A stretch of 64,000 nt of DNA from Brenneria goodwinii (GTDB lineage Bacteria; Pseudomonadota; Gammaproteobacteria; Enterobacterales; Enterobacteriaceae): contig NZ_CP014137.1 in NCBI RefSeq assembly GCF_002291445.1, positions 1,550,001-1,614,000 of the forward strand, read 5' to 3'. How positions within the stretch are numbered: position 1 is the stretch's first letter; every line of letters starts with the position of its first letter. Position numbers and translations under genes: made by a program. The notes under the pieces were generated by a model. The model was given only the letters and a program-made list of their open reading frames with translations. It searched no databases and was not told where the DNA came from. Positions 44,455-53,561 of the stretch are shown piece after piece.

Positions 44455-45285
44455 CTAAGGCGTTAATGATGCCGCTGTTTTTGCTAATGTTTCCAGCGTC
44501 TGGCGGATGGCGATAACGGAAACCGCCTGATTATCCGCAACGTCACGATCGCTGGCCGCCGGCGCGGAGCTTTGAATGCCGACGATTATCCATCCTGATG
44601 CCGTGTGCAGCATCAAGGGGGAACCGCTATCGCCCGGTAACGTATCGCACTGATGCGATAACACCGTCTGCTGTATCCAACCCGTTATCAAGCAGTTTTG
44701 GTGACGATAAAGGGTATTTTGATGATCTTCCGGATACCCGGCCTGGGTAACCTGTTGTTTATTTTGCGCTAATGAACGCATTAACTCACGACGGCCGCCT
44801 TGCCATAGCGGCAGCGGTTCAATACCCGGCGGCGTCTGTTTTAATCGGATCAGCGCGTAGTCCCACGATGCGGCGGCCGGGGGAACAATCCAGCCGTCGC
44901 CGTCGGCTTCCAATTTTTGACTAAGTGTCTTATTTACCAAGGTTTCAATATCTTTCGTTTCATACTGCCAGCCATTATCTGTGGCGAGAAAACGCAACGC
45001 GACGAGCCGATCCGCGTTGCCATCAGGCGGCACCAATACGCAGTGCCCGGCGGTGAGCGCCAGATGCGGAGAGATAAGCGTCGCCGTACACAGATTACCG
45101 CTGGCGGTTTCAAGCTGTCCGATCGCCTGCCACGGCCATTGCGTGGCGTCTGGCACAGGATCCCGGTCATCGTGATTGAAAAATAAGATTTGTTGTTGTT
45201 TCGCTGCATCGGAAGTGGCGTCTTCAGCCCAACACAAAGGGGCGATAAAAGGCAATGAACATAACAACCAGGCTGATATGCGCAT
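44455..45285 (-). CDS. ydgD: Trypsin-like serine protease YdgD
   Basis: A 276-residue exported chymotrypsin-fold protease, V8/Glu-endopeptidase-like. Signal peptide at residues 1-20 (ending PLCWAE). The catalytic triad is His in LTAGHC, Asp in ASWDYALI and Ser in LPGDSGSP. Its place beside ydgU and asr is that of E. coli ydgD. Role and substrate are not established; periplasmic quality control under acid stress is a guess from the neighbours. Confidence 0.88.
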   Translation of the reverse strand: MRISAWLLCSLPFIAPLCWAEDATSDAAKQQQILFFNHDDRDPVPDATQWPWQAIGQLETASGNLCTATLISPHLALTAGHCVLVPPDGNADRLVALRFLATDNGWQYETKDIETLVNKTLSQKLEADGDGWIVPPAAASWDYALIRLKQTPPGIEPLPLWQGGRRELMRSLAQNKQQVTQAGYPEDHQNTLYRHQNCLITGWIQQTVLSHQCDTLPGDSGSPLMLHTASGWIIVGIQSSAPAASDRDVADNQAVSVIAIRQTLETLAKTAASLTP

Positions 45286-45420
45286 GTAATCTTAGACCTT
45301 AGGTTAAAAGTCAGCGTGTCGTGGAACAAATCGGGTCAAATAACTATAGATGCATTTGGGCGTTAACGCGGTTAGGCCGAAAGAAGTTTTTTACGTGAAG
45401 AGCGAACTTAACCTAATGAA

Positions 45421-45504
45421 CTATAGAAAAAAGAGCAGGGTGATCAACCCGCAGATGAGAACCAGCGATAACATGATTTCAAATGAGTAACGACGCTGCA
45501 TCAT
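45421..45504 (-). CDS. ydgU: Small membrane protein YdgU
   Basis: A 27-residue frame (or 26 from the second ATG at 45501): basic start MQRRYSFEI, then one membrane helix MLSLVLICGLITLLFFL and stop. It lies between asr and ydgD in the same orientation, as E. coli ydgU does, and its RY.FE / C.LIT pattern agrees with what I recall of that 27-residue protein. The ribosome site (ACGGGAT) is modest. Probable co-expression with the acid-shock gene asr; function unknown. Confidence 0.75.
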   Translation of the reverse strand: MMQRRYSFEIMLSLVLICGLITLLFFL

Positions 45505-45669
45505 CTGATATCCCGTGAATAAACACACAACCGACCGTAATACCGTTTATTACGGTCAGCCGGTGTTGAATATTACCTGAAACGGCTATTTCGGCATTAG
45601 AGACCTCATCGTAATCGAAGCCATGATAAGGTCATCTTTTGTCATCGCGGAGATGACGCTAATGATCTA

Positions 45670-45975
45670 TCACGCGGCCGGAGTCGTGGTCGCCGGTTTT
45701 GCCGTTTTGGCTTTCTTCACCGTTTTTTTCGCAGCTTGCGCTTTTTGCTCGGCTGGTTTGGCTTTCTTCACGTGTTTTTTGGTTTTGGTGGCCTGAGCTT
45801 TTTGTTCGGTTGTTTTGGCTTTTTTCGCCTGCTTTTTGTGAGTCACTTTAGCCGGTGCGGACGACGTCGTCGTCGCAGTGGCCTGAGTCGGAACGCTAGG
45901 GGCAGTGCTGGCAGCGAATGCTGCAGAAGACAGACCCAGAGCCGCACCCGCGATCATAACTAATACTTTGTTCAT
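45670..45975 (-). CDS. asr: Acid shock protein Asr
   Basis: Periplasmic, Lys/Ala-rich, intrinsically disordered protein strongly induced by low pH. 101 residues: signal peptide 1-21 (VLVMIAGAALGLSSAAFA), then repeats of the type KKAK-(T/P)-(T/A)-EQKAQA-K with about 30 per cent Lys. Start at ATG 45975 with GAGGA before it; an ATG two codons earlier is too close to the site. An RstA box lies upstream (46081-46094), and rstAB itself is in the window at 51-53 kb. Confidence 0.92.
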   Translation of the reverse strand: MNKVLVMIAGAALGLSSAAFAASTAPSVPTQATATTTSSAPAKVTHKKQAKKAKTTEQKAQATKTKKHVKKAKPAEQKAQAAKKTVKKAKTAKPATTTPAA

Positions 45976-46080
45976 TATCATTTCCTCATTACTTGTTCAC
46001 GTTTCGTGACCCAAACCCGGGTCGGTGAAACAAGAATAGGGAAAAAACGCAGGCGCTTCCGTAAGTGATTGGTTTCGGCG

Positions 46081-46094
46081 TGTAACCGAATGTA
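46081..46094 (-). promoter_or_regulatory. RstA box upstream of asr
   Basis: Minus strand TACATTCGGTTACA matches the RstA consensus TACAT-N-T-N-GTTACA at all but one position. It lies about 106 bp before the asr start, as in the E. coli asr promoter. Confidence 0.75.
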
Positions 46095-46205
46095 CACCCC
46101 CCGATTTTGGCGTATAAGGATATCTAATCATCGTCGCTATTACCGTTCCTGACATCTATTGCGCTGACCGCCGAATAGCAGCGGCGGCCAGCGTATTTTC
46201 AGTCG

Positions 46206-48329
46206 TTATTTCACTTCATCGAGCCGCAGCAGGATAGCGGATTCAGGATCGAGGATCGGTAACGCAATCCCGGCTTTTTCAAGCCAGTCGCCGCTCAGCG
46301 TCATCGGCTGCTTGAGCCAGGCCGGATATTTCTTCATGGTATTGCTTTTGGCTTGATGCAGGCTCTCGGGCATATCCAACACCTCAAGCCGGTATTGCGC
46401 CTGCGGCTTCAGTCCGGGGATCTGCAAACTGCCGCACAAGGCATATTCAGGCAGGGCAAGCTGGCTTATCAACACCACCGCCTGCTGCCGGTCTTGCGCG
46501 ATAACCGCATTGATCAGGGTACTTTTATCCGCATGATCGACGCGCAGCAGCGTACCGCTGTGCAACAGCGGGCGTAGTTGCTTATGCAAGGCGATATAGC
46601 GGGCAAAAGCCTGCTGTTCCGACTGCGGCTCGGAGACCGGATCAAGTTCAACGCCCATGTGGCCGAACAGCGCGGTCAGACCGCGGAAATTAATGCTGTG
46701 GCGCCGGGATGTGGTGTGGCAAGGCGTGCCGCCAATATGCGCGCCCATCACCTCCGGCGGAAAGAAGTAACTCATCCCGCGCTGGATTTGTTGACGGTCA
46801 AGCGCATCATTACTGTCCGACGGCCAGAAACGATGGCAGCGTTTCAAAATTTCATAATCGATTCGGCCGCCGCCAGACGCGCAGGATTCAAATTCCACGC
46901 CGGGGAAACGGTTATTAAGTTGGTCGAATAACCGGTACATCTGCTCGGTTTGCCGTACCTGCGAAGGATGCCCCAGGTGACCCGGCTGAACCATCTCGCG
47001 GTTGAAATCCCACTTGACGTAGTCAATTTGATGTTCGCCCAATAACCAGCTCAGCCGCGCGAGCAGATAGCCATAGACCTGTGGGTTTGACAGGTCGAGC
47101 AACATCTGGTTACGGCCAGCCAACAGCGGATAGCCCTCAAGCCTCAACACCCAATCCGGGTGCGCGCGAAACAGATCGGAATCCTGGTTGATCATTTCAG
47201 GTTCGACCCAGATACCGAACTCCATACCGTGATTTCTCACCGCATCAATCACCGGCTGCAGCCCTTGCGGATATTTTTGCTCATCAATGTACCAGTCGCC
47301 CAGAGAACTGAGATCGTTATTGCGTCCTTTAAACCAGCCGTCATCAATGATGAAGCGCTCAATGCCGATTTTAGCGGCGTTCTCCACCATGCGGATGATG
47401 TAGTGCGGATCGTGCTTAAAATAGATCCCTTCCCAGGTATTCAAATGCACGGGGCGAGGCTTGTCGGCCAGTGAGGGAATAATCTGCCGGCGGACATAGC
47501 GATGGAAATGCTGACTCATGCCATTCAGACCATCGGCGGAGTAGGTGGCGTAGACCCAAGGCGTGCTAACGCTTTGATTGGTTTCAAGCGCAATTTCACC
47601 GGAAAAATAGAGCGCTTCGGCCTGAACCTGACGGCGGCCATCGCTTTTACTGTCGGCGCGTAAACGATGATTACCGCTCCAGGCCAAATGTAAGCCCCAC
47701 ACTTCACCCTGCTGTTCGCTGAAACCCGCTCTGCCCGCAACCAGCCCGGGAAAGTACTCATGAGAGGTTCTGCCGCGCCGGTTTTCCTGAATATAACCGC
47801 CGTGTTCCAGCCTGAGCGAGTGACGTTGGAACTCTTTTATCCAGCGGCCATTAAACGCCATGATTTCATTGGCGCGCTCTGGCAATGGCAGCGTCACGGC
47901 CAGACGGTCAACGTGGTAGGTGCCGGGATGAAAATTGGTCAGCGTATTGCGGGTCTTTAATACGCTGTTGTCCGGGCAGAGCTGTAATTCACTGACCAGC
48001 CGCAGACCGGCGGTGGCGTCTTCGCTGACGATCGTCAGACCGTTATCGTCAAGCGAATGGCGCTGCGTGGTGAAGACCGGCGACCAGTCTTTACCATTAC
48101 GGTTTCCTTCCATACCGGGAACGCTGAATAACCCGCGGCCGGTTTCCGGACAAATGGTTAAAGGGACATCGTCATCCAAACGGCTATTCGCCACCGGGCG
48201 ATTTAAGGCATCTATCATCTCGGGTTGATAATTTTGCAGATGCTTACCCCAATAAATGATTTCTACGTATGGGTAACAGCGTAAAATAACGTCTGAACCA
48301 CGGCTGGATAACCTGACAATATTATTCAT
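46206..48329 (-). CDS. rafA: GH36 alpha-galactosidase (RafA-like)
   Basis: Cytoplasmic alpha-galactosidase that splits melibiose, raffinose and related plant galactosides. Start at ATG 48329 (GGAG 6 bases before), giving 707 residues against 708 in plasmid-borne E. coli RafA. Catalytic nucleophile Asp in VKWDFNREM and acid/base Asp in WPSDSNDALDRQQI; the GIWVEPEMI and ESCASGGGRIDYEIL blocks are typical of family 36. No signal peptide. It follows the LacY-like permease by 108 bp on the same strand and is presumably in the same operon under the LacI regulator. Confidence 0.9.
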   Translation of the reverse strand: MNNIVRLSSRGSDVILRCYPYVEIIYWGKHLQNYQPEMIDALNRPVANSRLDDDVPLTICPETGRGLFSVPGMEGNRNGKDWSPVFTTQRHSLDDNGLTIVSEDATAGLRLVSELQLCPDNSVLKTRNTLTNFHPGTYHVDRLAVTLPLPERANEIMAFNGRWIKEFQRHSLRLEHGGYIQENRRGRTSHEYFPGLVAGRAGFSEQQGEVWGLHLAWSGNHRLRADSKSDGRRQVQAEALYFSGEIALETNQSVSTPWVYATYSADGLNGMSQHFHRYVRRQIIPSLADKPRPVHLNTWEGIYFKHDPHYIIRMVENAAKIGIERFIIDDGWFKGRNNDLSSLGDWYIDEQKYPQGLQPVIDAVRNHGMEFGIWVEPEMINQDSDLFRAHPDWVLRLEGYPLLAGRNQMLLDLSNPQVYGYLLARLSWLLGEHQIDYVKWDFNREMVQPGHLGHPSQVRQTEQMYRLFDQLNNRFPGVEFESCASGGGRIDYEILKRCHRFWPSDSNDALDRQQIQRGMSYFFPPEVMGAHIGGTPCHTTSRRHSINFRGLTALFGHMGVELDPVSEPQSEQQAFARYIALHKQLRPLLHSGTLLRVDHADKSTLINAVIAQDRQQAVVLISQLALPEYALCGSLQIPGLKPQAQYRLEVLDMPESLHQAKSNTMKKYPAWLKQPMTLSGDWLEKAGIALPILDPESAILLRLDEVK

Positions 48330-48437
48330 AACGGCTCCAAAGAAAACTAAGTCATTTGTCAAATGCTGACGACGCGCCTTTTCTCACCAACTATTGTATG
48401 AAGGGGGAATATCTTCATGCTTATCCCCATGCACGCC

Positions 48438-49745
48438 CTAGAAACGGGGTTTGTCAGCAGTCTGAACAATTTGCTTATCGCTTTTGAAATAAGAACGAAT
48501 ACTTTCGACAACGCCGTGACCGGAAAGCGTAAAGGCGGAAATAACGGTAAAGGCCAATACAATACCGCCCAGAACCATATAGGTATCTTGAAAGCCCATA
48601 TGATCGTACATGCGGCCGGCAAAGACGGACATGAAAATCATCGATAATTGCTTGCTGAAGCAAAAGCCAATGAGGTAAACCGTGGCGGAAAAACGGACTT
48701 CAAACACCTGGGTAATATATTTAAAAGAGCCTACCAATAGGAATGGCACCTCGAACATATGTAATATTTTCAGAATGACGACTTCAATGGCCGATGTGGC
48801 AAACGCCGAGCCGATAATACGCACCGACATGATGGCGCCGGCGAGCAATAGCGCGTTTTTACTACCGATGCGGGAAATGATTACCGGAGCGAAAAACATG
48901 ACTGTCGCATTCAATAGTTCGCCGCCAGTGGTAACAAAGCCAAATATTTCAGTACCCTGCTGTTTAGTGGCAAAGAAAGAGGTGAAAAAGTTGGCGAATT
49001 GCTGATCGAATACATCGTAAATACAGGGTACGCCGACGATATACAGGATGAAGAACCATAATGCCGGTTTTTTCAGCAATTCAATGGCGTTTTTCAGATT
49101 AAACGCCGGTTTATTGGCGCCCAGTTTATCGACCACGTAAGCCGTGGATTGTTGATCGGGGCGGGCTAAAAATAACAAGATGGCCAGTATTAACGCACAG
49201 CCGGAAGCCATCCAGAATATTAATTCATTATTAACCGTATAGAGCATACCCACGATGGTGGCGCACAACGCCCAGCCAATACAGCCAAACATTCTTGTGC
49301 GTCCGTACTCAAAATTACTGTGACGGCTGACCTTTTCAATATAGGCTTCGATCGCATGAGAGCCGCCGGTAAACACAAAACCCAGATAACAGCCGCCAAC
49401 CAACGCGCCAATAAAAATATTGAATTTTAACAGCGGGCTGAAAACGTAAATAAAGAATGGCGCGAACATAATTAATAACCCGACGATAATCCACATCAGG
49501 TTTTTTCTTAAGCCGAGCTTGTCTGACAATGGCCCCATGATCGGTTGGAAAGCCAGAGCAAACAACGAAATGCAGCCGAATACAATGCCGGTGTCGGTTT
49601 TACTTAAATTGTTAATATCATGCAGCCATATCGGGAAGAATGGGTAGTAAGAGGCCATGATAAAAAAATAGAAGAAGAAAAAGAGCCCGAACAACCAGAA
49701 ATTACGGTTTCCCAGGTAGGATTTCTCTTCGCTTACTTCGTTCAT
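48438..49745 (-). CDS. rafB: LacY-family galactoside permease (RafB-like)
   Basis: 12-helix oligosaccharide:H+ symporter, 435 residues. Start at ATG 49745 with GAGGTG at 5 bases; a longer frame to 49799 lacks a site. Very close to LacY over the full length: the residues known to bind sugar and protons are all present (Glu in AIEAYIEK, Arg in GRTRMFGC, Glu in TTGGELLNA, Arg in IMSVRIIG, His and Glu in LHMFEVPF). With GH36 alongside, raffinose or melibiose is the likely cargo. Its promoter carries a large double operator. Confidence 0.9.
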   Translation of the reverse strand: MNEVSEEKSYLGNRNFWLFGLFFFFYFFIMASYYPFFPIWLHDINNLSKTDTGIVFGCISLFALAFQPIMGPLSDKLGLRKNLMWIIVGLLIMFAPFFIYVFSPLLKFNIFIGALVGGCYLGFVFTGGSHAIEAYIEKVSRHSNFEYGRTRMFGCIGWALCATIVGMLYTVNNELIFWMASGCALILAILLFLARPDQQSTAYVVDKLGANKPAFNLKNAIELLKKPALWFFILYIVGVPCIYDVFDQQFANFFTSFFATKQQGTEIFGFVTTGGELLNATVMFFAPVIISRIGSKNALLLAGAIMSVRIIGSAFATSAIEVVILKILHMFEVPFLLVGSFKYITQVFEVRFSATVYLIGFCFSKQLSMIFMSVFAGRMYDHMGFQDTYMVLGGIVLAFTVISAFTLSGHGVVESIRSYFKSDKQIVQTADKPRF

Positions 49746-49878
49746 AAACACCTCATGATGTCGCAGATAGTACAAAGGTAAGAGTGCTGCTTCTTTCATC
49801 GTTTCAGAGCGCTCTCCGTGGTTGCGGTTTGCTCGTCTATCTGCGCGGCCAATCGGTAACGTTCTGCATTAAACATAC

Positions 49879-49917
49879 ATCCGAAACGTTTAGATTTTGA
49901 ATCTAAACGTTTCGGAT
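49879..49917. promoter_or_regulatory. 39-bp perfect palindrome with two LacI-type operators
   Basis: Two 18-bp arms, exact reverse complements (ATCCGAAACGTTTAGATT at 49879-49896, and its mate at 49900-49917), flank TTG. Each arm contains AAACGTTT, the CpG-centred core common to LacI-family operators. The two cores are exactly 21 bp apart, that is two helical turns. It lies 134 bp before the permease start and 233 bp before the regulator. Confidence 0.8.
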
Positions 49918-50149
49918 CTGTGATGGGCTTAAAAAATTCATCTGCTGCGCCATCTGGTGTGAAGGGAAGAGCGACGAATAAAATGCTAAAGTCATATTCA
50001 ACCGAACGTGGGGGACGGCGAAATGTTCGTATTGCCGCCGTAATAGAGAAAACTTTGATCCAGCTCTCGTTAAGTTATTGAGTTAATTTATATTAAATGG
50101 TAAATCAAATGGTTTTTTTTTCCCTTAAACATCAGATGCCAGGTTGAGT

Positions 50150-51160
50150 ATGTCATTAAAAAAGATTGCTAATGAACTGGGGCTTTCCTCTACGACGGTC
50201 AGTCGCGCGCTGAATGGCTATGATGATGTTGCGGCCGCCACGCGCGAGCGGATTTTGGAAGCCGCCAGGCGGTTAGGCTATCAGCCCAATTCGATGGCCC
50301 GGCGTCTGAAAATGGGGAAAACCGATGCGGTCGCCCTTGCATATCCATCGCGGCCGCGCGTGCTGAATAATTCAACATTTCTGGAGATGATCGGTTGGAT
50401 CAGTATCGAACTAGCGAAGTTCGGTATCGATTTGCTGCTTATTCCCGACGACCCCAACAACACGCATCACTCACTGACCCGACTGGTGGAAAGCCGGCGG
50501 GTGGATGCGTTGTTAGTCGCGCATACCCAGCCGGATGATCATCGTCTGAAGTACCTGCAGACACAGAATTTTCCTTTTCTGGCTTTAGGCCGCAGCCATT
50601 TATCCCAGCCTTATGCCTGGTTCGATTTCGATAATTATGCCGGTTCCGCTATCGCCGTAAAACGACTGGCCGAACTGGGGCATCGGCGCATCGCTTTTTT
50701 GAGCACTGACGGGCAGATCTCCTATGTGGAACAACGGCTGCAGGGTTACGTCGACACCTTGGCCAGTTGTTTGCTGCCGCAGCCTGCGGAGTACATACAG
50801 AAAGCCGAACCCAACCGCCCCGGCGGCTATCATGCCACTCAGCGTCTCCTGGCGCTTGATGAGCCGCCGACGGCCATTATTACCGACTGCAATATGCTGG
50901 GCGAAGGGGCAGCCAGCGCATTGCAACAGGCCGGGCGGCTGGGTAAGCAGGGGGTATCCCTGATCGTGTACGACGGTCTGCCGGATGACAACCTGATCGA
51001 CGTCGCGGTAACGCCGATTATTCAGAATACGCGCACTAACGTGGGTAAACAGATTGCCGCCATGATGCGGCGTTTATTGGATGGCGCCGACCCACGGCAG
51101 GTTCAGGTTCTTTGGCAACCGGAACTTGGCAAGGGCGATACCGATTGCCCGCCCGTCTGA
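50150..51160 (+). CDS. rafR: LacI-family repressor of the galactoside genes (RafR-like)
   Basis: 336 residues from ATG 50150 (an in-frame TTG two codons upstream is less likely). The N-terminal LacI helix-turn-helix begins SLKKIANELGLSSTTVSRAL, with hinge helix PNSMARRLKMGKT near 55, followed by the periplasmic-binding-protein-like ligand domain (LVESRRVDALLVAH, PFLALGR, LAELGHRRIAFLS). Divergent from the permease/GH36 pair, with the palindromic operator between. Probably represses both directions until an alpha-galactoside is present. Confidence 0.87.
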   Translation: MSLKKIANELGLSSTTVSRALNGYDDVAAATRERILEAARRLGYQPNSMARRLKMGKTDAVALAYPSRPRVLNNSTFLEMIGWISIELAKFGIDLLLIPDDPNNTHHSLTRLVESRRVDALLVAHTQPDDHRLKYLQTQNFPFLALGRSHLSQPYAWFDFDNYAGSAIAVKRLAELGHRRIAFLSTDGQISYVEQRLQGYVDTLASCLLPQPAEYIQKAEPNRPGGYHATQRLLALDEPPTAIITDCNMLGEGAASALQQAGRLGKQGVSLIVYDGLPDDNLIDVAVTPIIQNTRTNVGKQIAAMMRRLLDGADPRQVQVLWQPELGKGDTDCPPV

Positions 51161-51162
51161 CC

Positions 51163-52476
51163 TTATTTATGCGCTAGCGCCGCCTGTGGCGTGACGGCGC
51201 GTTTTATCGGCCAGGAAAAACAGAATCTGGCTCCGCCAAGCGAACTGTTATCCACGGCGATCGTCCCTTCGTGCGCGCGGGCAATGGCGTGGACAATCGC
51301 CAGCCCGAGTCCGCATCCGCCGCTGCTGTTTTCGATGCCCGCCTCCAGACGGATAAAGGGTTCAAAGATATGTTCACGCTGATCCGGCGCGATACCAGGG
51401 CCATCATCCTCAACGTATAAACTGGCCGTATTGTTATTGTCCATCAGCAGGCTGATATGCAATCGGCTGCGGCAGAAACGTAGTCCGTTGTTCACCAGGT
51501 TATTCAGCACGCGCTCCATCAAACGTTGATCGAAAAGGCCGAAATCCGCCGGGTTCAGGATATCCAGCGTGATGTTTTTATCCGAATGGACAAGCCGGAA
51601 GTCATCGACTTTGTTTCGTAGCCAGGCGGCAAGATCGAGGTCAGTCAGGTGCAACGAGACCTGCGGCCTGTCCAGCCTGGCGTAGGTAAGCAATTCGTCA
51701 ATCAATGATTCAAGCTGGCCGATATCCCGGTTTAGCGCCTGCTGCTCTTCATCCGTCAGATTCTCACTGATGGCGAGCCGATAACGCAAACGCACCAGCG
51801 GCGTGCGTAATTCGTGGGCGATATTATCAATAAGTTGTTTTTTACTGGCGATCAACTGATTGAGGTTATCCGCCATCAGATTAAAGGCGATACCGAGGCG
51901 AAACAGGCTGGAAGTATTGTCAAAGTGGGTGCGTTCTTCAAGGTGTCCGTCACCCAAACGCAGTGCCGCGCTTTCCAACTGCAGCATCGCCTTCCAGTGG
52001 GGGCGCATCCACAGAAACACCGGCAGCGCCAGCGACAGACCAATGAGCAGGACCAATAACAGATCCAGACGGCGCATCTCATGCAGAAAAAACAGATAGG
52101 GAATGGGGCCGACCGCCAACACATAGTGGCTGCGGGGAATACGCTGGATAAACGTATATTCGTTGTCGAGCGCGACAATTTCGCCCTGATTCAGCCGCTG
52201 CTGCGTTTTCGGGCTTAATGCGTATTTATTCAGCGGTTCGATTTGCAGTTGAAACGACAGATTTAAATCAAGCTGGCTGATCGTTTTGTGCCAATCTCGC
52301 GGGGGAATGGTGCGCAGTTCGTTACGGATCAAATAGAGCGAACTTTTCATTAGGTCATCCATGGACTGACGTCCGGCGCGCTCCGCGGTGACTTTATAAA
52401 CCAGCCCCACCAACAGCGTCATGACCACAAAGCAGGCGAACAGCAACAAAAAAAATTGGATGAACAATTTTCTCAT
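51163..52476 (-). CDS. rstB: Sensor histidine kinase RstB
   Basis: Inner-membrane sensor of the RstAB two-component system, 437 residues. Membrane segments at about 6-28 and 135-155 frame a periplasmic loop. A HAMP region follows, then HisKA with the phosphorylated His in NIAHELRTPLVRLRYRL (near 220) and the ATPase domain with NNLVNNGLRF, EDDGPGI and GCGLGLAIVHAIA. Overlaps rstA by 4 bases. Activated in E. coli through PhoPQ and acid. Confidence 0.93.
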   Translation of the reverse strand: MRKLFIQFFLLLFACFVVMTLLVGLVYKVTAERAGRQSMDDLMKSSLYLIRNELRTIPPRDWHKTISQLDLNLSFQLQIEPLNKYALSPKTQQRLNQGEIVALDNEYTFIQRIPRSHYVLAVGPIPYLFFLHEMRRLDLLLVLLIGLSLALPVFLWMRPHWKAMLQLESAALRLGDGHLEERTHFDNTSSLFRLGIAFNLMADNLNQLIASKKQLIDNIAHELRTPLVRLRYRLAISENLTDEEQQALNRDIGQLESLIDELLTYARLDRPQVSLHLTDLDLAAWLRNKVDDFRLVHSDKNITLDILNPADFGLFDQRLMERVLNNLVNNGLRFCRSRLHISLLMDNNNTASLYVEDDGPGIAPDQREHIFEPFIRLEAGIENSSGGCGLGLAIVHAIARAHEGTIAVDNSSLGGARFCFSWPIKRAVTPQAALAHK

Positions 52477-53207
52477 GGCTCAACGTATTCCCAGGTGTTG
52501 GGAGCAAACAGATAGCCTTTGTTACGCACGGTTTTGATACGAAAGGGTTCCGTCGGATTGTCGTACAATTTTTTGCGTAAGCGGGAGATGGCGACATCAA
52601 TGCTGCGGTCCATGCCATCGTAGCTTACTCCGCGCAGGTTTTTCAGCAGCGCATCGCGATCCATGATATTGCCCGCGTGCGTAGCCAGTTGCCAGAGCAA
52701 ATCAAAGTCAGCGGTTGATAACGCGATGTTTTCCTCACCCAGCGTGACCTCACGGTTAACAGGGTCGATGCACAGCAAACCGAAGTGCAGGGGCTTATGA
52801 ACCTGCAAAGGGGCGGAGACTTGCTCTATTCCGGCCTGCGGCGCATTGGCGTACTGGCGAAAATGCAGGCGCAGACGAGCGAGTAGCACCGCGGGCGGCG
52901 TGGTTTTCAGAATATAATCATCGGCGCCCATCTCCAGGGCCAAAATATGATTCATGTCGCTATCCAGCGAGGTCAGCAAGACAATTGGGCCGCTATATTG
53001 GGGGCGCAGCTCCCGGCAGAGGGTCATGCCGTCTTTACCCGGCAGCATGATATCGAGCAGTACCAGAGCAGGCCGCTGCCGTTCAATAAATTCCAGCGCC
53101 CGATCGCCTCGCGGTTCTACCTGAACATTAATATCGTGTTTGCCAAGATAAGCGGCAATCAGCTTACCGACTTCTGCATCATCTTCGATAAAAACAATTT
53201 TATACAT
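52473..53207 (-). CDS. rstA: Response regulator RstA
   Basis: OmpR-type regulator, 244 residues (E. coli 239). Receiver domain begins MYKIVFIEDDAEVG; the phosphorylated Asp is in LVLLDIMLPGKDG, the Thr/Ser switch in VLLTSLD, the Lys in YILKTTPP. The C-terminal winged helix starts near 150 and holds DRDALLKNLRG and RSIDVAISRLRKKL. I start at ATG 53207 because the receiver domain begins there; the frame is open a further 705 bases upstream without a ribosome site or family resemblance. Predicted to act on the RstA box of asr in this window. Confidence 0.94.
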   Translation of the reverse strand: MYKIVFIEDDAEVGKLIAAYLGKHDINVQVEPRGDRALEFIERQRPALVLLDIMLPGKDGMTLCRELRPQYSGPIVLLTSLDSDMNHILALEMGADDYILKTTPPAVLLARLRLHFRQYANAPQAGIEQVSAPLQVHKPLHFGLLCIDPVNREVTLGEENIALSTADFDLLWQLATHAGNIMDRDALLKNLRGVSYDGMDRSIDVAISRLRKKLYDNPTEPFRIKTVRNKGYLFAPNTWEYVEP

Positions 53208-53561
53208 GGTATCCGTGCTATCTGAAAATCGCTTCAGGTAGCATAGTCTGATGCTAAAGCAAGCTCCAGGCATGAAGCGTAAACGGGTGTTAACCTGCCT
53301 TCTCATTGCGCCAGTTCGGGATAAGCGGGGGCGTCTGCTGCCGATAACCGGAGCATTTTTCGCCAGAAATGAGCGGGGCAACGCCAGCCCGATTCGCCTT
53401 GCGCCGCCGGTAATCACTGTGGGCGCGGAAGAAAAAGTTGCCACCCTCAATACGCGAGGCTGACTGGTAAAATCACAGTAAACCGTGCCAATATACCCGG
53501 ATAAACGTAAGGTTTCGTCGAAAAACTGGCGGTGAACCCACCGACGAAGAGGAGAAAGGGG
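53208..53561. other. Divergent promoter region rstA / unknown gene
   Basis: 354 bp. Contains GTTAA and GTTTA motifs 10 bp apart (about 53278-53294, minus strand), near-PhoP-box but with the wrong period. A GGTGAACCCACCG-type hairpin just before the unknown gene could be in its leader. No gene seen. Confidence 0.35.

Noticed and set aside
53270..53300. PhoP-box-like motif before rstA
   Set aside because: The two GTT(A/T)A motifs are 10 bp apart instead of 11 and one half is imperfect.
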